Assembly (NCBI GenBank): GCA_015178975.1
Contig: WHVD01000117.1
Span: forward strand, 124,001-188,000
Direction: 5' to 3'
Source: Hysterangium stoloniferum
Lineage: Eukaryota > Basidiomycota > Agaricomycetes > Hysterangiales > Hysterangiaceae
DNA: 64,000 bases
Shown here one piece after another: positions 1-11,889 of the stretch (the first letter of the stretch is position 1; each line of letters begins with the position of its first letter). Both the position numbers and the translations under genes were made by a program. The notes below the pieces were generated by a model. The model saw only the letters and a program-made list of their open reading frames with translations. It did not search any database and was not told the DNA's origin.

Positions 1-1292
1 TGAAACCAGGTGTCCATTTGCTCGTCTATGACCTTCCTGTTGGCAGGGGAAGTTTGAAACATCGGTACAGACACTGGTTGCGCATCGGCTTTCAGCAGGA
101 TAGTGGCCTTACTGTCTACTTGGCCCAGTCTTCCATCAACTCCAAATGCTTGCACGTTCTTAGTCAATATTGAGCTAAGGTGAGGCATAACGCCAGGAGG
201 GACATCAGGTCCTAAATTGACCAATTTATGCAGATCCTCTGAGGAAAGCTTCTCCAAGGAAGGAACTTCTGAAGTCTTTGGGCCTGTGGGATCAAAGTCA
301 TCTACTGCCTCGTTCCCTAAGGATACCATAGATGGTTGAGGACTGGAGGTATTGTCTTCTTCTAGCTTGGAGATGCTTTCTATGAAGTGGGTGATCTTCG
401 AGCTTGCGACTCGCATCGATTCCTCTTCTGCTTGGGAACGAGGCTTTTGGGCCCAGGCTCGGGCATCGTGAATTAGACCTATGATCTCTCCTCTTCTAAT
501 AGTTTGAGGAGTTAAGGTCGGATTAGCCAGTGGCACCATACTTTTTTCTTTAGAGATAGCAGTTGTGGGAGCAGTGAGGATAGTCCCATCTTCGTTCTGT
601 AGAACTATGCCCTCCACAATCCATTCCCTGTCCTCCAGGTCCCCGGTAAAGATGGGTATTAACCTAACCGACTCGGATTCTATCGTGCAATCTTCTAGGG
701 CTCTTGTGACTCTCTCAGCATGCATGCCCTTATCGGGTTTGGACGTTAAATTAGTCGGTGGGATTCGCTCGTCTTCCAGTGAGATCTTGTTAACTGAAAA
801 GGCCAACGGGACAGGTTCGTTGGAGGAGCTGGCAGGAACGAATCCTGCTCTCCCAGGGAAGATTAGTCTTGATCCCAGGGGTTGATCTCGCAATGTTCCT
901 ATCTCATAGTTGATATGGAAGTCTTCTCCTAAGAGGATAGGTACGGTCATCCCTCGTACTACGTAGGTTTCCATGTTAAATCACAGCAGGGTTCCTTTGT
1001 CGTCCTTAAGGTAGATGGGAACGTTAATATAACCCAGTACTCGGGCACTCCCAGTAAGCTGTATTAATTGCAGCTTAAGTCCTTGCTTCAGTTTAGGCTG
1101 ATCCTTCAGTTCCTGGTAGAATTCCTCTGACATGAGGGACAAATCAGCTCCGGTATCCAGTCTAATTTTAATTAGTTCTTCCCAATTGGGACTTCCTACT
1201 CCTCCGAGTATATGTAGTGCTGAAATGCCAACACTAGAATATCCTCCCGGTGGTTCCCTCTTTCGGTATATGATTGAGGCGTCTTCTTTCAT
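1..1292 (-). pseudogene. Degenerate Ty3/gypsy protease and RT-proximal pol (runs off window edge)
   Basis: Minus-strand reading frame with an aspartic protease core (D-T-G-A around 1150, followed by LSLM) typical of retroelement proteases, then a long linker that reaches the segment preceding reverse transcriptase (QPVSVPMFQTSPAN near position 60) before leaving the window. The frame is open from 1292 to 1 except for one in-frame TGA at 981-983, probably derived from TGG. It continues in frame from the upstream Gag-like segment through another TGA at 1326-1328. The catalytic RT domain would lie outside the window. The family differs from the DSGST-type protease of the chromoviruses elsewhere here. 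A decayed gypsy-type element is well supported; the exact lineage is not. Confidence 0.75.
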
Positions 1293-1325
1293 TAGCTTAC
1301 TGGATCGGGGATATTGTATTCTAGG

Positions 1326-1990
1326 TCATTTTGCTTCCTTTCTAAGGGCTAATTCAGCATCCCGACGGAGTCGTCTGCTCAAGACAGTCACGCCTGTTTC
1401 CCCCTCTGTTTCCCCCTCAGAGTCCGATTTGTCACCGATCAAGAGGTCAGGAAGTCCAGGGTCAAAAGGAAAGGTTTCCTCCTCCATATCATTTCTTATG
1501 TCCTCCATCAGATGTTGCTCATTAAGGCAGGCAACCCGATCGATAAACATTTCCTCATCCACGATTTCTTCAATCGATGGTGGTTTGTTGTTGGAAGAGT
1601 TCTTAAATCCTGACAGACCTTCGCAGTGCTGACAGTGTGCTTCCAAACAATCTCCCTTTTCAACAAAATCCTCATGAGATATAGAAATGTATACTTCCCC
1701 ACGCTGGAGTTCCTCGTCTCCGGGTGGCCTCTCAATTATTTCGTGATTTTCAGGGGTAGCATTATAAGCGGGAATGAAAATTGATTCAGTTTGGACATTA
1801 TATACTCGTGTTCCTGTACTTAGTCCATAAACCGCCTCATATAGTCTTTGCTCCTCCACTTCCTCTGAAGGATTCTGCCCGGAGCATAGATTCAATGAGA
1901 CATAGTGAGCCATTTTACCTGAGTGAGGACAGTCAATTTTGAAGTGTTCTGCACTCCCACAAATACAACACTCCTTGGGGGGTCTAGTGC
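1326..1990 (-). pseudogene. Gag C-terminal zinc knuckle and spacer of the minus-strand gypsy element
   Basis: Just upstream of the open stretch that starts at 1913, the minus strand encodes a perfect CCHC zinc knuckle (C-x2-C-x4-H-x4-C, beginning CCICGS) at about 1930-1975, followed by an acidic spacer (KSDSEGETEGE) leading to the protease. The knuckle binds RNA in Gag nucleocapsids. The knuckle frame is separated from the preceding Gag frame by small indels between about 1980 and 2050. It ends at TGA 1326-1328, after which the same frame continues into the protease. This is the nucleocapsid part of the same broken element. Confidence 0.65.
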
Positions 1991-2030
1991 TACTCCTTTT
2001 GTCGCTCCTCTCGAAGAAGAGCTTCCCGTG

Positions 2031-4379
2031 TCATTTCCCTCGCATAGGGTCGGTCCTTCCTGCTCTGGAAATCTTCATCATGCCCTTGTCGTCTACTTCG
2101 CTGGTGAGGACCTGATGAGGGTGGAAGGAATTGGGGGAAGTTGGGGTATGCTCCGAGGTTTCTATTTCTAATTTGTTTTTTTCCACGACCATGACCCGAG
2201 GTCTAATGGGGAGAAATCTATCTCTATGCATCTGATTCCAAGCATTAATTAGAGCTTCCTGTAAGTTATTGGCGTGTGCTTGGAGGCTCATGACGTCCTC
2301 GATGGCTTGCCCTTGTATTAAGTATAACCATTCCGTGGGCAGGGTAAGTATTAACCGGCGAGTCTCCTCTTCCTTTTCTTGGTAGAATCTGTATAGAAAT
2401 CTGTAGAGCTTAACTCTTCTTTGAATATATTGCACAGGGGTTTCACGGTTGTGGTGGGGCTGGCGAAACCTCATTTCTTCCCATTCTAAGGACAAGGATT
2501 CACACCATCGTGTACCCAATAACCCTTCGACTATGCTCCAAAGGAAGGACCTGTGTGATTGACTGAATTCAGTGCGGTGCTCATGATCCAAAGTAGTTCA
2601 CCAGACTTTCACATTTCCTTTGAGTCGTCTGGGAAGAGCAATGCCTAGGATCGTTGTCATGGATTCTGAGATTTCCGACAAACTCATAATGTCCATTATA
2701 TAGTCCAGTGCCTTAGATTGCGAGCCGTCATATTCTGGGAGATCTGACCATTTGATTTTGAGATCATTGGTGTTCAAGGTCAGCTTCCCAGTGTCGGTCT
2801 CGGGAGCAGCGCTCCTAGTGTTCTTATTAGCACCTGTTGGGCCTCCTGGGTTTCTTGGGTTTCGCCTTCTCTCGTCCCAGTCTCTTCTGTGGTCTGAATC
2901 GCTGGATCCATCAGAAGAATCTCCAGGCAGTCCTCCTGGGGGAAAGAAGGGGGCCCGCGAAATTGGTAAAGGTGGGAGAGTGTTGTTCAGGTAAGAAGTT
3001 CCCCTCCTGGGTATTTGTCCAGTGATTCCTTCAATGAAGGTGGTAGCAAAGGAAGAATGGTTTCGATTTGCGACGGATCTAATAGGGACATTGGAGTGAC
3101 TAACCGTCGTAAATGGGGAAGCTACTTCAGACCCGAAAGCAACTCGACGGCGGGGGGTATCCGGCTCTTCTTTCCTTTGTGGTCTGTCTGAAGTTCCTGG
3201 TCTGCAGTCGTCCTGAGGTGACACACCGAGAGTCTTGCTTCCACTGGTCAGAAGGATGGGTGCAATAGATTTCTCATGAAGTCTTCCCAAGATCTCCTCC
3301 CTCATATCCTGGGGAAAACTCTCGAGGATAGATTTACAGTTGAGAGAGTGCAGAAAGCTAGTGCTGGGGGATCCTTGGAGATCTCAAATGAAGGTTTCGG
3401 ACATGTGAGCCAGGGAAGCGGGTACTTGGGTACTATCGTCATACTAGTGGAGAACTTCCATGAACAACTTGTCTCGTTTCTCACGACAGTGAATGAGCCT
3501 ATGTTGCAGGCTGTGGTAGGCGAATGGGAGGTTCGGAGAGGCTTCATATAGGGATCTTTCCAGTGTACACATATAAAGATACTGGTAATCCACCTTAGGT
3601 ACCATTCCACCCTGATCTAGGATCACATGTAAGATCTGTAACGTGTCATTGTGCATGGCCACTAGGTCAAGAATCCGTTCGAATAATGCTAGCCTTATAC
3701 ATCCCCTTCCGGCGATGTCAATGGTGACTAGTTCCTCAGACCACTCGGGGAGTTGCTCCGCCAGCTGATCTAGAGTACCAGTTTGGGAAAAGAAAGAATT
3801 GGCGATCACAATGCTATTCAACCTGCCTAACCAGACGGATACCTCTTTAGGCATGTTGGGGTATCTGTCTAAGTAGTCCACAGCTACTGCGTCAACCTCC
3901 TTCTCTTCAATTTGTTCCGAGTAGTATTTATCCCACTTGTCATTTGCTGGCTCAGCAAAATATACCTGACCCCTAAAGGGATTCTGCAGCATTACTTGAG
4001 GTGGTGGAAATTTTAGACCGGTGTCATTTCTGTTTGCTCGAGTGGTAAGGAGTCCAAGAGTTTCCGACGACTTAAAATAAGAGTTATCCTTGCTCATTCC
4101 AGCAGAATTACTTGCGGGAGGCCCGCGTTCACCTTGTGAAGGCTCCAAAACGGTATCGGCTTCTTGAGTCATTAGAGATGACTTTCGTGTCGTGACATTA
4201 CTGGGTAGCCCTAAGCCAGGATATTCCTTTATAGTCCGAGGGGCACCTACAGGTGTAGGGATTTGGGTGGTTCCGCTGCTGGTTAAGGTCATAATACTAC
4301 TAGCTGATTGTTCGTGTGGATCGCAGTGAATGAGGGTCTGGCCCGGATCACCACTGTAAAGGGTCGAGTAGTTTACCAC
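2031..4379 (-). pseudogene. Degenerate gypsy-type Gag (capsid) of the minus-strand element
   Basis: One continuous minus-strand frame runs from 4379 (a more natural start is the Met near 4291) to 2031, interrupted by stops at 3444-3446, near 3386 and at 2598-2600. The N-terminal half is Ser/Thr/Pro-rich. The C-terminal half, about 2031-2700, has the helical, aromatic-rich pattern of retrotransposon capsid domains, with an ETPVQYIQRR segment. A frameshift follows near 2045. No intact protein can be made. The capsid assignment rests on composition and position before a zinc knuckle and protease, so it is good at the level of Gag and weak for subfamily. Confidence 0.65.
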
Positions 4380-5000
4380 TCAATGTACAATTGTTATCGA
4401 CTAACGATAGTACAAAATACAATCAACTAGTAGTTAAGATGTAGATTACGATCGACCTTTAAGGTACGATCGGTAGATAATTACAAGACGGATCGACCTT
4501 ACGGTACGATTCGATTGTGTAGCTAGCTGGGTCGATGACTGAGTAGATAAGAGAAGGTATATATAGTGCGAAAGAGATAGAATATCCTAAGAAAATGAGA
4601 TACGATGGATATTCTTACTGCACTAGGCAAGAGCTTGAAGTCGAGTTGAATAATAGTAACTGACTTCAACTGTTTCAGTGCAAAGTGTAGTTACTGTAAT
4701 TCTATGAAGAGAAATAGAGTAGAGGTTTGTTTTAGACAAGACCCCGAACCAGTACTTGCGTGTGCAGGTGATGGTTGTCGGGATTGAAAGGTGTCTGAGT
4801 TTTTGTCATGTGACTACTACTGTGACATACACATACTTCTTGTGGGCGAGAGTGCCCACAAGCATACATGGACTCTCGAACTAATAAAAGTGTATTTATG
4901 AGTGATAAAGAGAGAAATAAAAATATAAAATGAAAAGGAAATAATAGCATTATAAAGCGGCTTAAGGTCTAAGGCTTAAAGCCTTTAGTCGCGCCTCCTA
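4380..5000 (-). repeat. Probable 5' LTR/leader of the minus-strand gypsy element
   Basis: This non-coding stretch lies directly upstream of the minus-strand gag. Read on the minus strand it has a TATA-like ACTATATATACC near 4556-4568 and ends at the gag leader. The right boundary is about 5000, where homology to the pol gene of chromovirus A begins abruptly. A partly self-complementary AT-rich stretch lies at 4953-4990. No clean TG...CA ends or target duplication were found, so the LTR call is positional. Confidence 0.4.
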
Positions 5001-5002
5001 TG

Positions 5003-5795
5003 TGACCTATCCTTCACAGGCACCCATGGCTTCCCCGGAACCCATGGCACCTCTGTCTATTTCTCTGATTAATGCTGCAGCTTTTATTAGGGCTACAAAA
5101 ATGGACAGGTCCCAGGTGTTCACTATCAATTTAAAAATTGATGAAGCAACTGGCCATTTTTCAACCCCAGTATCTGAATCTGAGCAAACTTCCAATCTAG
5201 AAGGCATCCTGGAGAAATATCATGACTTCATGGATGTTTTTAGTAAGTGGAAAGCTGACTGGCTTCTGCCCCACAGAGAGTATGACTTAAAAATCAACCC
5301 CGAAGAAGGTGCCCAGCCACTCCTAGGACATATTTACCAGCTCTCATCCACGGAACTTTCTGCAATCTGCGATTTCCTGGATGAACATTTGTCCATAGGC
5401 TTTATCAGACCCTCTAAGTCTCCTTTTGGAGTACCTGTTTTGTTTGTCAAGAAAAAGGATGGATCCCTTAGACTATGTGTTGATTTCAGAGGACTCAATG
5501 CTGTCACAAAAAAGGATAAGTATCCACTTCCACTTATATCTGACCTCCTCGATGCTCCACGGAATGCCCAGATTTACACCAAAATAGACCTTAAACATGC
5601 CTATCATCTGGTCCAAATCTCTGTGGGTGATGAATGGAAAACCACTTTTAGAACCCATTATGGGGCCTTTGAGTGGTTGGTGATGCCCTTTGGACTCACC
5701 AATGCTCTGTCTGTTTTTCAGCATTTTATCAACAACATTTTCTCCAACATGATCAATGTATGCATCATTGTTTACTTGGACAACATTCTTATCTA
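5003..5795 (+). pseudogene. Chromovirus B pol fragment: N-terminal reverse transcriptase
   Basis: An open frame matches A, C and D pol from the protease-RT linker (SLINAAAF, then EKYHDF near 5215) through the RT fingers ([17 protein letters not shown] near 5450) to the catalytic box. The box reads YLDN rather than YLDD near 5775, so an RT aspartate is lost. The frame stops at TAG 5794-5796, created exactly at the junction with an AT-rich insert. The coding sequence resumes at 7319 after that insert. Confidence 0.85.
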
Positions 5796-7318
5796 GGAGG
5801 ATATCTGAAAACTATTAAGTATACCAAATTCTAATATACTCTAAAGGTCATTTAAACATCTGGGATGTGATTCAAACATAATTTGGTTTGTAAAACTTTC
5901 AAAAAGTTTTAAACTCTCTCATACATTACAAACTAAAGAATCTTTCCGGACATGAGTAGACAATGAAAAAAATTAGTAGTTTGAAACACTAATACCTTTA
6001 AAAAATAGATACCTTTAGATAGTCCATTCCATGCATATGTGTTACGACTGGACAATCCCGCCGGACTCTGGGCACTAACCCGTACGCCCCCACACGCTAC
6101 AAGCACCAATCATCTGTTTATAGGATTTCCCGCCCGGACTCCGTTATGTCAAGACTCGTTACGTTCGACCTCATTACGACACATATCAGTCACCGGACTT
6201 CCCCCAGACTCCGTCTCTGTCTATGTCCATCTTCGTCCCATGCATCAGTCACCGGTCCCCACTTAGAATCCCATCACCGCTCTAATCGAGCCCCGTTCCC
6301 GTTTTAGTCAAATGACCTGTCACGATTTAGGACTCCGCTCCCGCTCCATTTCCCGCTATGGGTTATGCTTTGTCACGATTCGGACTCCGCTCCGTTCCGT
6401 CCCGTTCCTAACACCAATTTGGTGTTTACTATTCCCGTTTCATGTTTTGTTAGTTTCGTTTCATTATTACTGGATTTGGTATGTCATGCATTCCACGGTC
6501 TATATAAACTGGCAGATGTTGTACATACAATCCAGTCAGAAAATTAGCTTAGATTCCCCCCAGTAATCTAATAATATTTTCTGCTCTAAAAACCTTACTT
6601 GATTCACATTGCTCGCACTAGTCAGAGCCCACGGGCTCCAGCGCATCTATCTCTCTCAACCAACTCGACTCATGACCCACGACCTCTGACTTATGACCCA
6701 TGACCCGACTTACGACCTACGACCCACAAACCCCACCTGGACTCCCCGGGATCCCCGTCCGTCCGTTTGAAATTGGACAACACGATCTAGCGAGGGTGCA
6801 GCCTATAAGCTGAAGCCAAGTCCTACCGGATATCCCGCGGGTTTCTCTGGAGACCCGGCCTGTGTGTGTATCCTAACAATATGTATGTATATCATTGGCA
6901 CCTCTAAATACATATGTATTACTTCGGAATAGATCTGTCAATCTGAACAGATTTCTACTTGATTCAACACATCTAGAATATATAGGTAATTTCACTTAAT
7001 AAAGAAGGTCATAGGATGAAAAATTTCCAATGACATCTCATATATTTTACTAGGAAATAACTACAGTTTAGTTTTTAAAAAACAAATTAACAACAAAAGT
7101 ATTAGCAAGTATTTATATAAATTGGAAAACTATATACAATAGGTTCTATTAATTGACTCTGAATTATTTAAGATGTAATATGAAGAATTGTTTCTTATGA
7201 TTGGTGGTTAACAATATAATACTCTCAGAGGATATGTCACTATTTAAAGATGGATTTTTGTAGCAATTTTGCTTTTATTAGTAAACATTTGATATTATAA
7301 TGATTATGGACAACCTCC
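5796..7318. mobile_element. AT-rich TIR-flanked insert (possible non-autonomous DNA transposon) in B pol
   Basis: The RT coding sequence is interrupted precisely between 5795 and 7319. The insert starts GGAGG and ends CCTCC; the first 30 bases and the reverse complement of the last 30 agree at about half of positions, suggesting decayed terminal inverted repeats. It is flanked by CTA (5793-5795 and 7319-7321), a possible 3-bp target duplication. Without the nested solo LTR (6040-6878) plus one copy of its duplication, it is about 680 bp, AT-rich and non-coding. A MITE of a TA-targeting superfamily is a reasonable reading, but TIR similarity is modest. Confidence 0.5.
6040..6878 (+). repeat. 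Solo LTR of chromovirus family A
   Basis: This 839-bp LTR has the same length as, and high similarity to, the LTRs of chromovirus A. It starts TGTTACGACTGG, ends CCTAACA and is flanked by a perfect 5-bp duplication ATATG (6035-6039 and 6879-6883). No gag or primer site follows, so it is the product of LTR-LTR recombination. It retains the TATA box and the putative transcription start AGTCAGAAAAT near 6534. Confidence 0.92.
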
Positions 7319-9701
7319 CTACTCCAAGAATCCCACAGAACATGACAAACAGGTCTGTGAAGTGCTCCGGAGACTCAGACAACATGGTTTCATGAATGGT
7401 AAAAATGTACTTTTGACACAGACTCTGTGGAATACCTGGGCTTCATAATGGGACCCGACGGACTCCACATGGATGAAACTAAAGTAAAAGTCATTAAAGA
7501 TTGGCCAGAACCCTGAAAAGTCAAAGACATACAATCTTTCCTCGGCTTTGCCAATTTTTACCAATGGTTTATCTATGGATATTCTGACATCACTGTTCCC
7601 CTTACCCATCTTATGTGTAAGGATACTCTGTGGAATTTTAATGATAAGTATTGAAAAGCTTTCAATCTTTTAAAAAATTCTTTTTCTTCAGCTCCTATCC
7701 TGTCGCATTGGAAACCAGACTTCCCACTCATTGTTGAAATGGATGCCTCAGACTGTGCACTTGGAGCCATTCTGTCTATCCAGGACTCCAACAGAGAAGT
7801 CCACCCCATGGCTTGTCTGTCCCGGACTTTCACTGGACCAGAGCTCAATTATGATGTTCATGATAAGGAACTCCTGGCAATTTTTTCAGTTTTCAAAACA
7901 TGGTGACACCATTTGGAAGGCTCAGGAACTCCAATTGACATTGTAACAGATCACAAAAACCTGAAATACTTTTCTACTACAAAACTTTTGACCCACCAGC
8001 AGGCCCACTGGTCTGAATACCTATCCACTTTCAATATGATTATCCACTTTCAACCTGGCCATCTCAGCAGCAAACCCAATGCTTTACCTAGACGATGGGA
8101 CGTCAACTATGCCATGGTAAACCCACACAACTTGAAACCCATTTTCATGAATCAGCAACTTACTGCATCAGTCCACGCAACTTTCCTCATCCATCCCATT
8201 GTCCATGGAATTATCATTATGGATATTGAGAAGTTACATCAAGATATTCTATCAGCAATTCCACTAGACCCAATAACTAAATCACATCTTGACAATCCCG
8301 TGGACCCTGGTCAACCCCAGTGGTCTCTCGACCAGCATGGTTTCATTAGACTTGATGATCGCATCTATGTACCAGACTCCAATGGCCTCTGCCTCAGGAT
8401 CCTTCAGTACAAACATGATCATCCACTCTCCAGACATTTTGGGTTCAACAAGACTCTATCATTAATAAGAAGAGAATATACTTGGCCCAGACTCCGTGGA
8501 TTCGTTAAGCACTATTGTAATCTTGCACTACTTATCCATGCTCTAAATCTCAGTGACACAAGCCATATGGCCTTTTGAAACAACTCCTGGTACTGGAACA
8601 CCTGTGGAATTCTATCTCTATCAATTTCATTGAACACCTACTGGACTCTGAAGGCTTTTCTGCCATTCTAGTCATTGTTGACAGATTCTCAAAACAAGGT
8701 ATATTCATTCCTACATATGATACCATTACATCCGTGCAGTTAGTGGAACTTTTTATTATCCACATATTTTCCAAGCATGGAGTTCCATCCCATGTAACTT
8801 CCAATTGAGGATCAGAGTTCATATCTCACTTCTTTAGATCCCTCAGGAAATCCTTGGACATGAAATTACATTTCACATCCAGACATCACCCAGAAGGTGA
8901 CAGACAAACCGAATACGTCAATCAGACATTGGAACAATATCTCTGTGTATATTGCAACTATCAACAGGACAATTGGAAATCCTTATTACCACTTGCAGAA
9001 TTTGCTTACAACAATGCACCCTCGGCCACTACTGGTGTTTCCCCAGTCTTTGCAAATAAAGGATATAATCCAAATATTACAGTACATCCAGAATGAACTC
9101 TCACCTCTGCCTGTCCTCAAGAGTTCACCACAGACCTCCACGAGCTCCACAAGGAACTCCAGACTGCAATAAAGTCCACCCAAGAGCAATACCAACATTC
9201 AGTGGACAAACACTGGATTCTGCCACCCAACTTCAAGATTGGCGATCGTGTTTTTGTCAAAGCTCAATTCTTTTGGACTACCCATCATCAAAAAAGCTTG
9301 CTGAAAAATATTTAGGTCCATTTGAAATAATACCACAAGTAGGTTCAGTCTCTTGGACCCTACAGCTTCCAGATAGCATGCGCACAGTACACCCGGTATT
9401 TCATGTTTCTATGTTAGAACCTTGTACTGCTAACACTATCCTGGATCACGTGCAATCTCCACCTCCTCCAGTCATTATTGACAGAGAACCCAAGTTTGAA
9501 ATCTCACAAATTTTAGATTCAAAAATTGACAAGCATCGACACACTTGTAAACTGCTTTACTTGGTCAAGTGGGTGGGTTACGAGGGCACCAATGAAGAGA
9601 CTTCATGGATTTTGGCCACAGAACTCAGTAATGCCATGGAAATCGTTACTGACTTTCATACAGCTTACCTGCTCAAACCTGGACCACTATCTTCTCTTTG
9701 A
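7319..9701 (+). pseudogene. Chromovirus B pol remainder: RT, RNase H, integrase, chromodomain
   Basis: Similar to A pol throughout but in at least four broken frames (7319-7900 with several stops, 7913-8578, 8575-9096, 9093-9701). Recognisable parts are the RT palm after YLDD (FDTDSVEYLGF near 7415), RNase H (EMDASDCA near 7738), integrase zinc region (YKHDHPLS near 8410), catalytic core (INFIEH near 8620), the GPF/Y module (YLGPFEI near 9310) and a chromodomain (LLYLVKWVGYEG near 9555-9590). The RRWDV-to-NYA join near 8100 lacks about seven codons present in A, C and D. Non-functional. Confidence 0.85.
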
Positions 9702-9886
9702 CCACACTCCACAGACCCTGTGTTACATTTGGACTCATTCTCATTATTCCCTGTCGCCCTATGTCTCTCTTTGCTTTTACAGGTTCTGACATGTTTTCAA
9801 GTCCTTAAGCAGATTTTCCGTGGACTTTGATTTTAATGGTTTTTCTTTTATTTTCAACAAAAAAAAATTATTAAACTTTTATTATT

Positions 9887-10852
9887 TTATTCATCTACAT
9901 TTATGGGGCTGTGTTTTTTCTCCGCCTCAGCCATCTCCTCAGGGAGCTCCACTATCTCTGTGGGAACCCTGTCCTCATCTGACCTGGCATCCTTGGAACT
10001 CCTGATTTGCAGCTCTTCATACACATAGCCACCATACTCCACCAGGAACTTCCAAAATTCCTCACAGAGCCCGCAAAATTCCCTAGCCACCACTACCTGC
10101 ACCTTGCTGCTCTTCCTAAGCAACTTGTTCTGGGCCTCTATGCCCTCAGTGATCCACCCCAAAACCTCATCTAAACCCAAAAACCCATCCAACCTGCTTG
10201 TTTCCCATGCCACAGACCTCATGGGCTGCTTGTGCACAAGCGAGCACCTCACTTTGAGGTGCGTGCACTGAAAGCACCCCAGTCCCCACCCAGACTTCTG
10301 ATTGCAATCTGTGTTCCAGTCATTACAATCGGAACACCGCGGGTCATTCCTAGTTTGTAGGTGGACTGGTGCCACTTTCCTTGCCTTCTGTTGATGTGGT
10401 TAGTTTCCTGGAACATCTGTGGACCCAAGACTTACCTTTTGGGAGCTCTCCAGCTCCCCCTTGGACTCTGACTCGACCTCTGTCACCTTGCACTGAAAAT
10501 ACTAAGTCAGCTATGTAAGTCGACATATTGTAACTACAGGACTTACCTTTCCCATGGCAACTGCAGCCCTATCTGCAGCTGCCCGGGCTTTCTCCGTGGT
10601 GACCCATGCAGCCTCCTCCTCATCCTTCTTCCTCTGCTCCTCAGCCACTTTCTCCATGGTCAGTGCCACCTGTTACTCCCTATCCAGCTGTTCCTCAGCC
10701 TCCTTGGCCCCTCTCTCTGCCTCCTCTCATTGTCGACACTGTTCCTCCCACTGTGCCAAGATTTGGGCAGCAGTGAGAGGCGCCTGATATTGATTGCCTG
10801 TGGAGGGCCCGGTGGTCAGCATTGGTTTGCATGGTGTTGGTTTGGGACCCAT
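9887..10852 (-). pseudogene. Antisense accessory gene of chromovirus B (three exons, one nonsense mutation)
   Basis: Model on the minus strand: exon 1 10852-10547, exon 2 10492-10436, exon 3 10387-9887, with GTAAGT donors and CAG acceptors. Exon 1 begins MGPKPTP and encodes an E/A/R/K-rich coiled coil; exon 2 is acidic and ends SSQK; exon 3 carries the six-cysteine cluster C-x2-C-x6-C-x9-C-x2-C-x6-C (starting CSDCND near 10345), then a helical C-terminal part ending INVDE. A TGA in the middle of exon 1 (near 10725) breaks it. A minus-strand TATA box (CTATATAAAA, 10901-10910) lies about 50 bp upstream. Same structure as the copies in F, A, C and D; function unknown. Confidence 0.7.
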
Positions 10853-11058
10853 GTCAATGATGGGGGTAATAATGAAGAAGAAAAATTCATTTTTTCAATT
10901 TTTTATATAGGCTCGTCACGTCTGAACCTTACCTTCCAGATCATGTGACTCTTTGACACATATGTGTAACCGACATGACTTTTGACACATGTGCGTAGCT
11001 GACAAAACCTTATCAAGGTCTAGAGCCTCTTTGGGACTTTGGCATAAAGGGAGGGTAC

Positions 11059-11889
11059 TGTTATGATGGGAATTCCCCCCAGACTCCGGACACTAATCTA
11101 TATGCACCCACACCCTATATGCACCAATTGTCAGTTTACAAGAATTCCCACTGGATTCCATACGTCAGACTTGTCCATGCTCGACTTTCGTTACTTCATG
11201 TATCAGAATACCCGCTGGACTCCATCCCTGTCTATGTCTGACTCTGTCCCATGCATCAGTCACTGGACCCCACTTGGAAAACCCATCATCCCTCTAACTG
11301 AGCACCATTCCTGTTATAGTCAAATAACCTGTCATGATTCAGACTCCACTCCCACTCTGTTCCCATTATGGTTTTATGACCTGTCACAATTTGGACTCTG
11401 CTCTGTTCCATCCCATTCCTAACACGAAATTTGGTGTTTACTTATCTCGTTTTATGTTTGTTAGTTTCATTTTCATTATTACTGGATTTGGTATGTTATT
11501 CATTCCACAGTCTATATAGTCTGGCAGATGGTGTACATACAATCCAGTCAGAAAATCAGCTTAGATTCTCCCCAGTAATCTTAGTACATTTTCCGCTCTA
11601 AATTCCTCTTTGAATTACACTGCTCTCACTAGTCAGAGCCCACGGGCTCCGACACATCTATCATTCGACCTCTGACTTATCTATCTCAACTCCCGACCTC
11701 TCAACCCATGACCTCTCAACCCACGACCTCTCAACCCATGAACTCCACCCAGACTCCCTGGGATTCCCATCTGCCCATTTGAAATTGGACAAGATGATCT
11801 CGTGAGGGTGCAGCCTATAAGCTGAAGCCAAGTCCTACTGGATTTCCTGCAGGTTTCTCTGGAAACCCTCCATGTATGCACCTTTAACA
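11059..11889 (+). repeat. 3' LTR of chromovirus B
   Basis: An 831-bp LTR starts TGTTATGATGGG directly after the polypurine tract AAAGGGAGGGTAC and ends TTTAACA. It is homologous to the family A LTR but has lost most CpG sites. It contains a TATA box (TCTATATAG near 11509), the start-like CAGTCAGAAAAT near 11544, and the conserved U5 motif CAGCCTATAAGCTGAAGCC at 11811-11829. Confidence 0.88.

Larger units (their letters stand above)
5003..11889 (+). mobile_element. Chromovirus B, 5'-truncated and heavily mutated Ty3/gypsy element
   Basis: Order on the plus strand: RT start (5003-5795), a foreign insert (5796-7318), rest of RT, RNase H, integrase and chromodomain (7319-9701), antisense accessory gene (9887-10852), polypurine tract (about 11047-11058) and 3' LTR (11059-11889). 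It is closely related to chromovirus A, but most CpG sites have become TpG/CpA and several frameshifts and stops are present. The 5' LTR, gag and protease are absent. The left break coincides with the minus-strand element, which probably inserted into B, so the missing half may lie left of the window. Confidence 0.85.

Noticed and set aside
565-885. Plus-strand 106-codon frame and other plus frames in 1-4.4 kb
   Set aside because: They are antisense shadows of the minus-strand gag-pol relic, which shows the zinc knuckle, DTGA protease and RT-proximal motifs.
4337-4357. TGGTGATCCGGG near the minus-strand gag start as a tRNA primer site
   Set aside because: LTR ends could not be defined and no tRNA match could be verified, so it is not listed as a feature.
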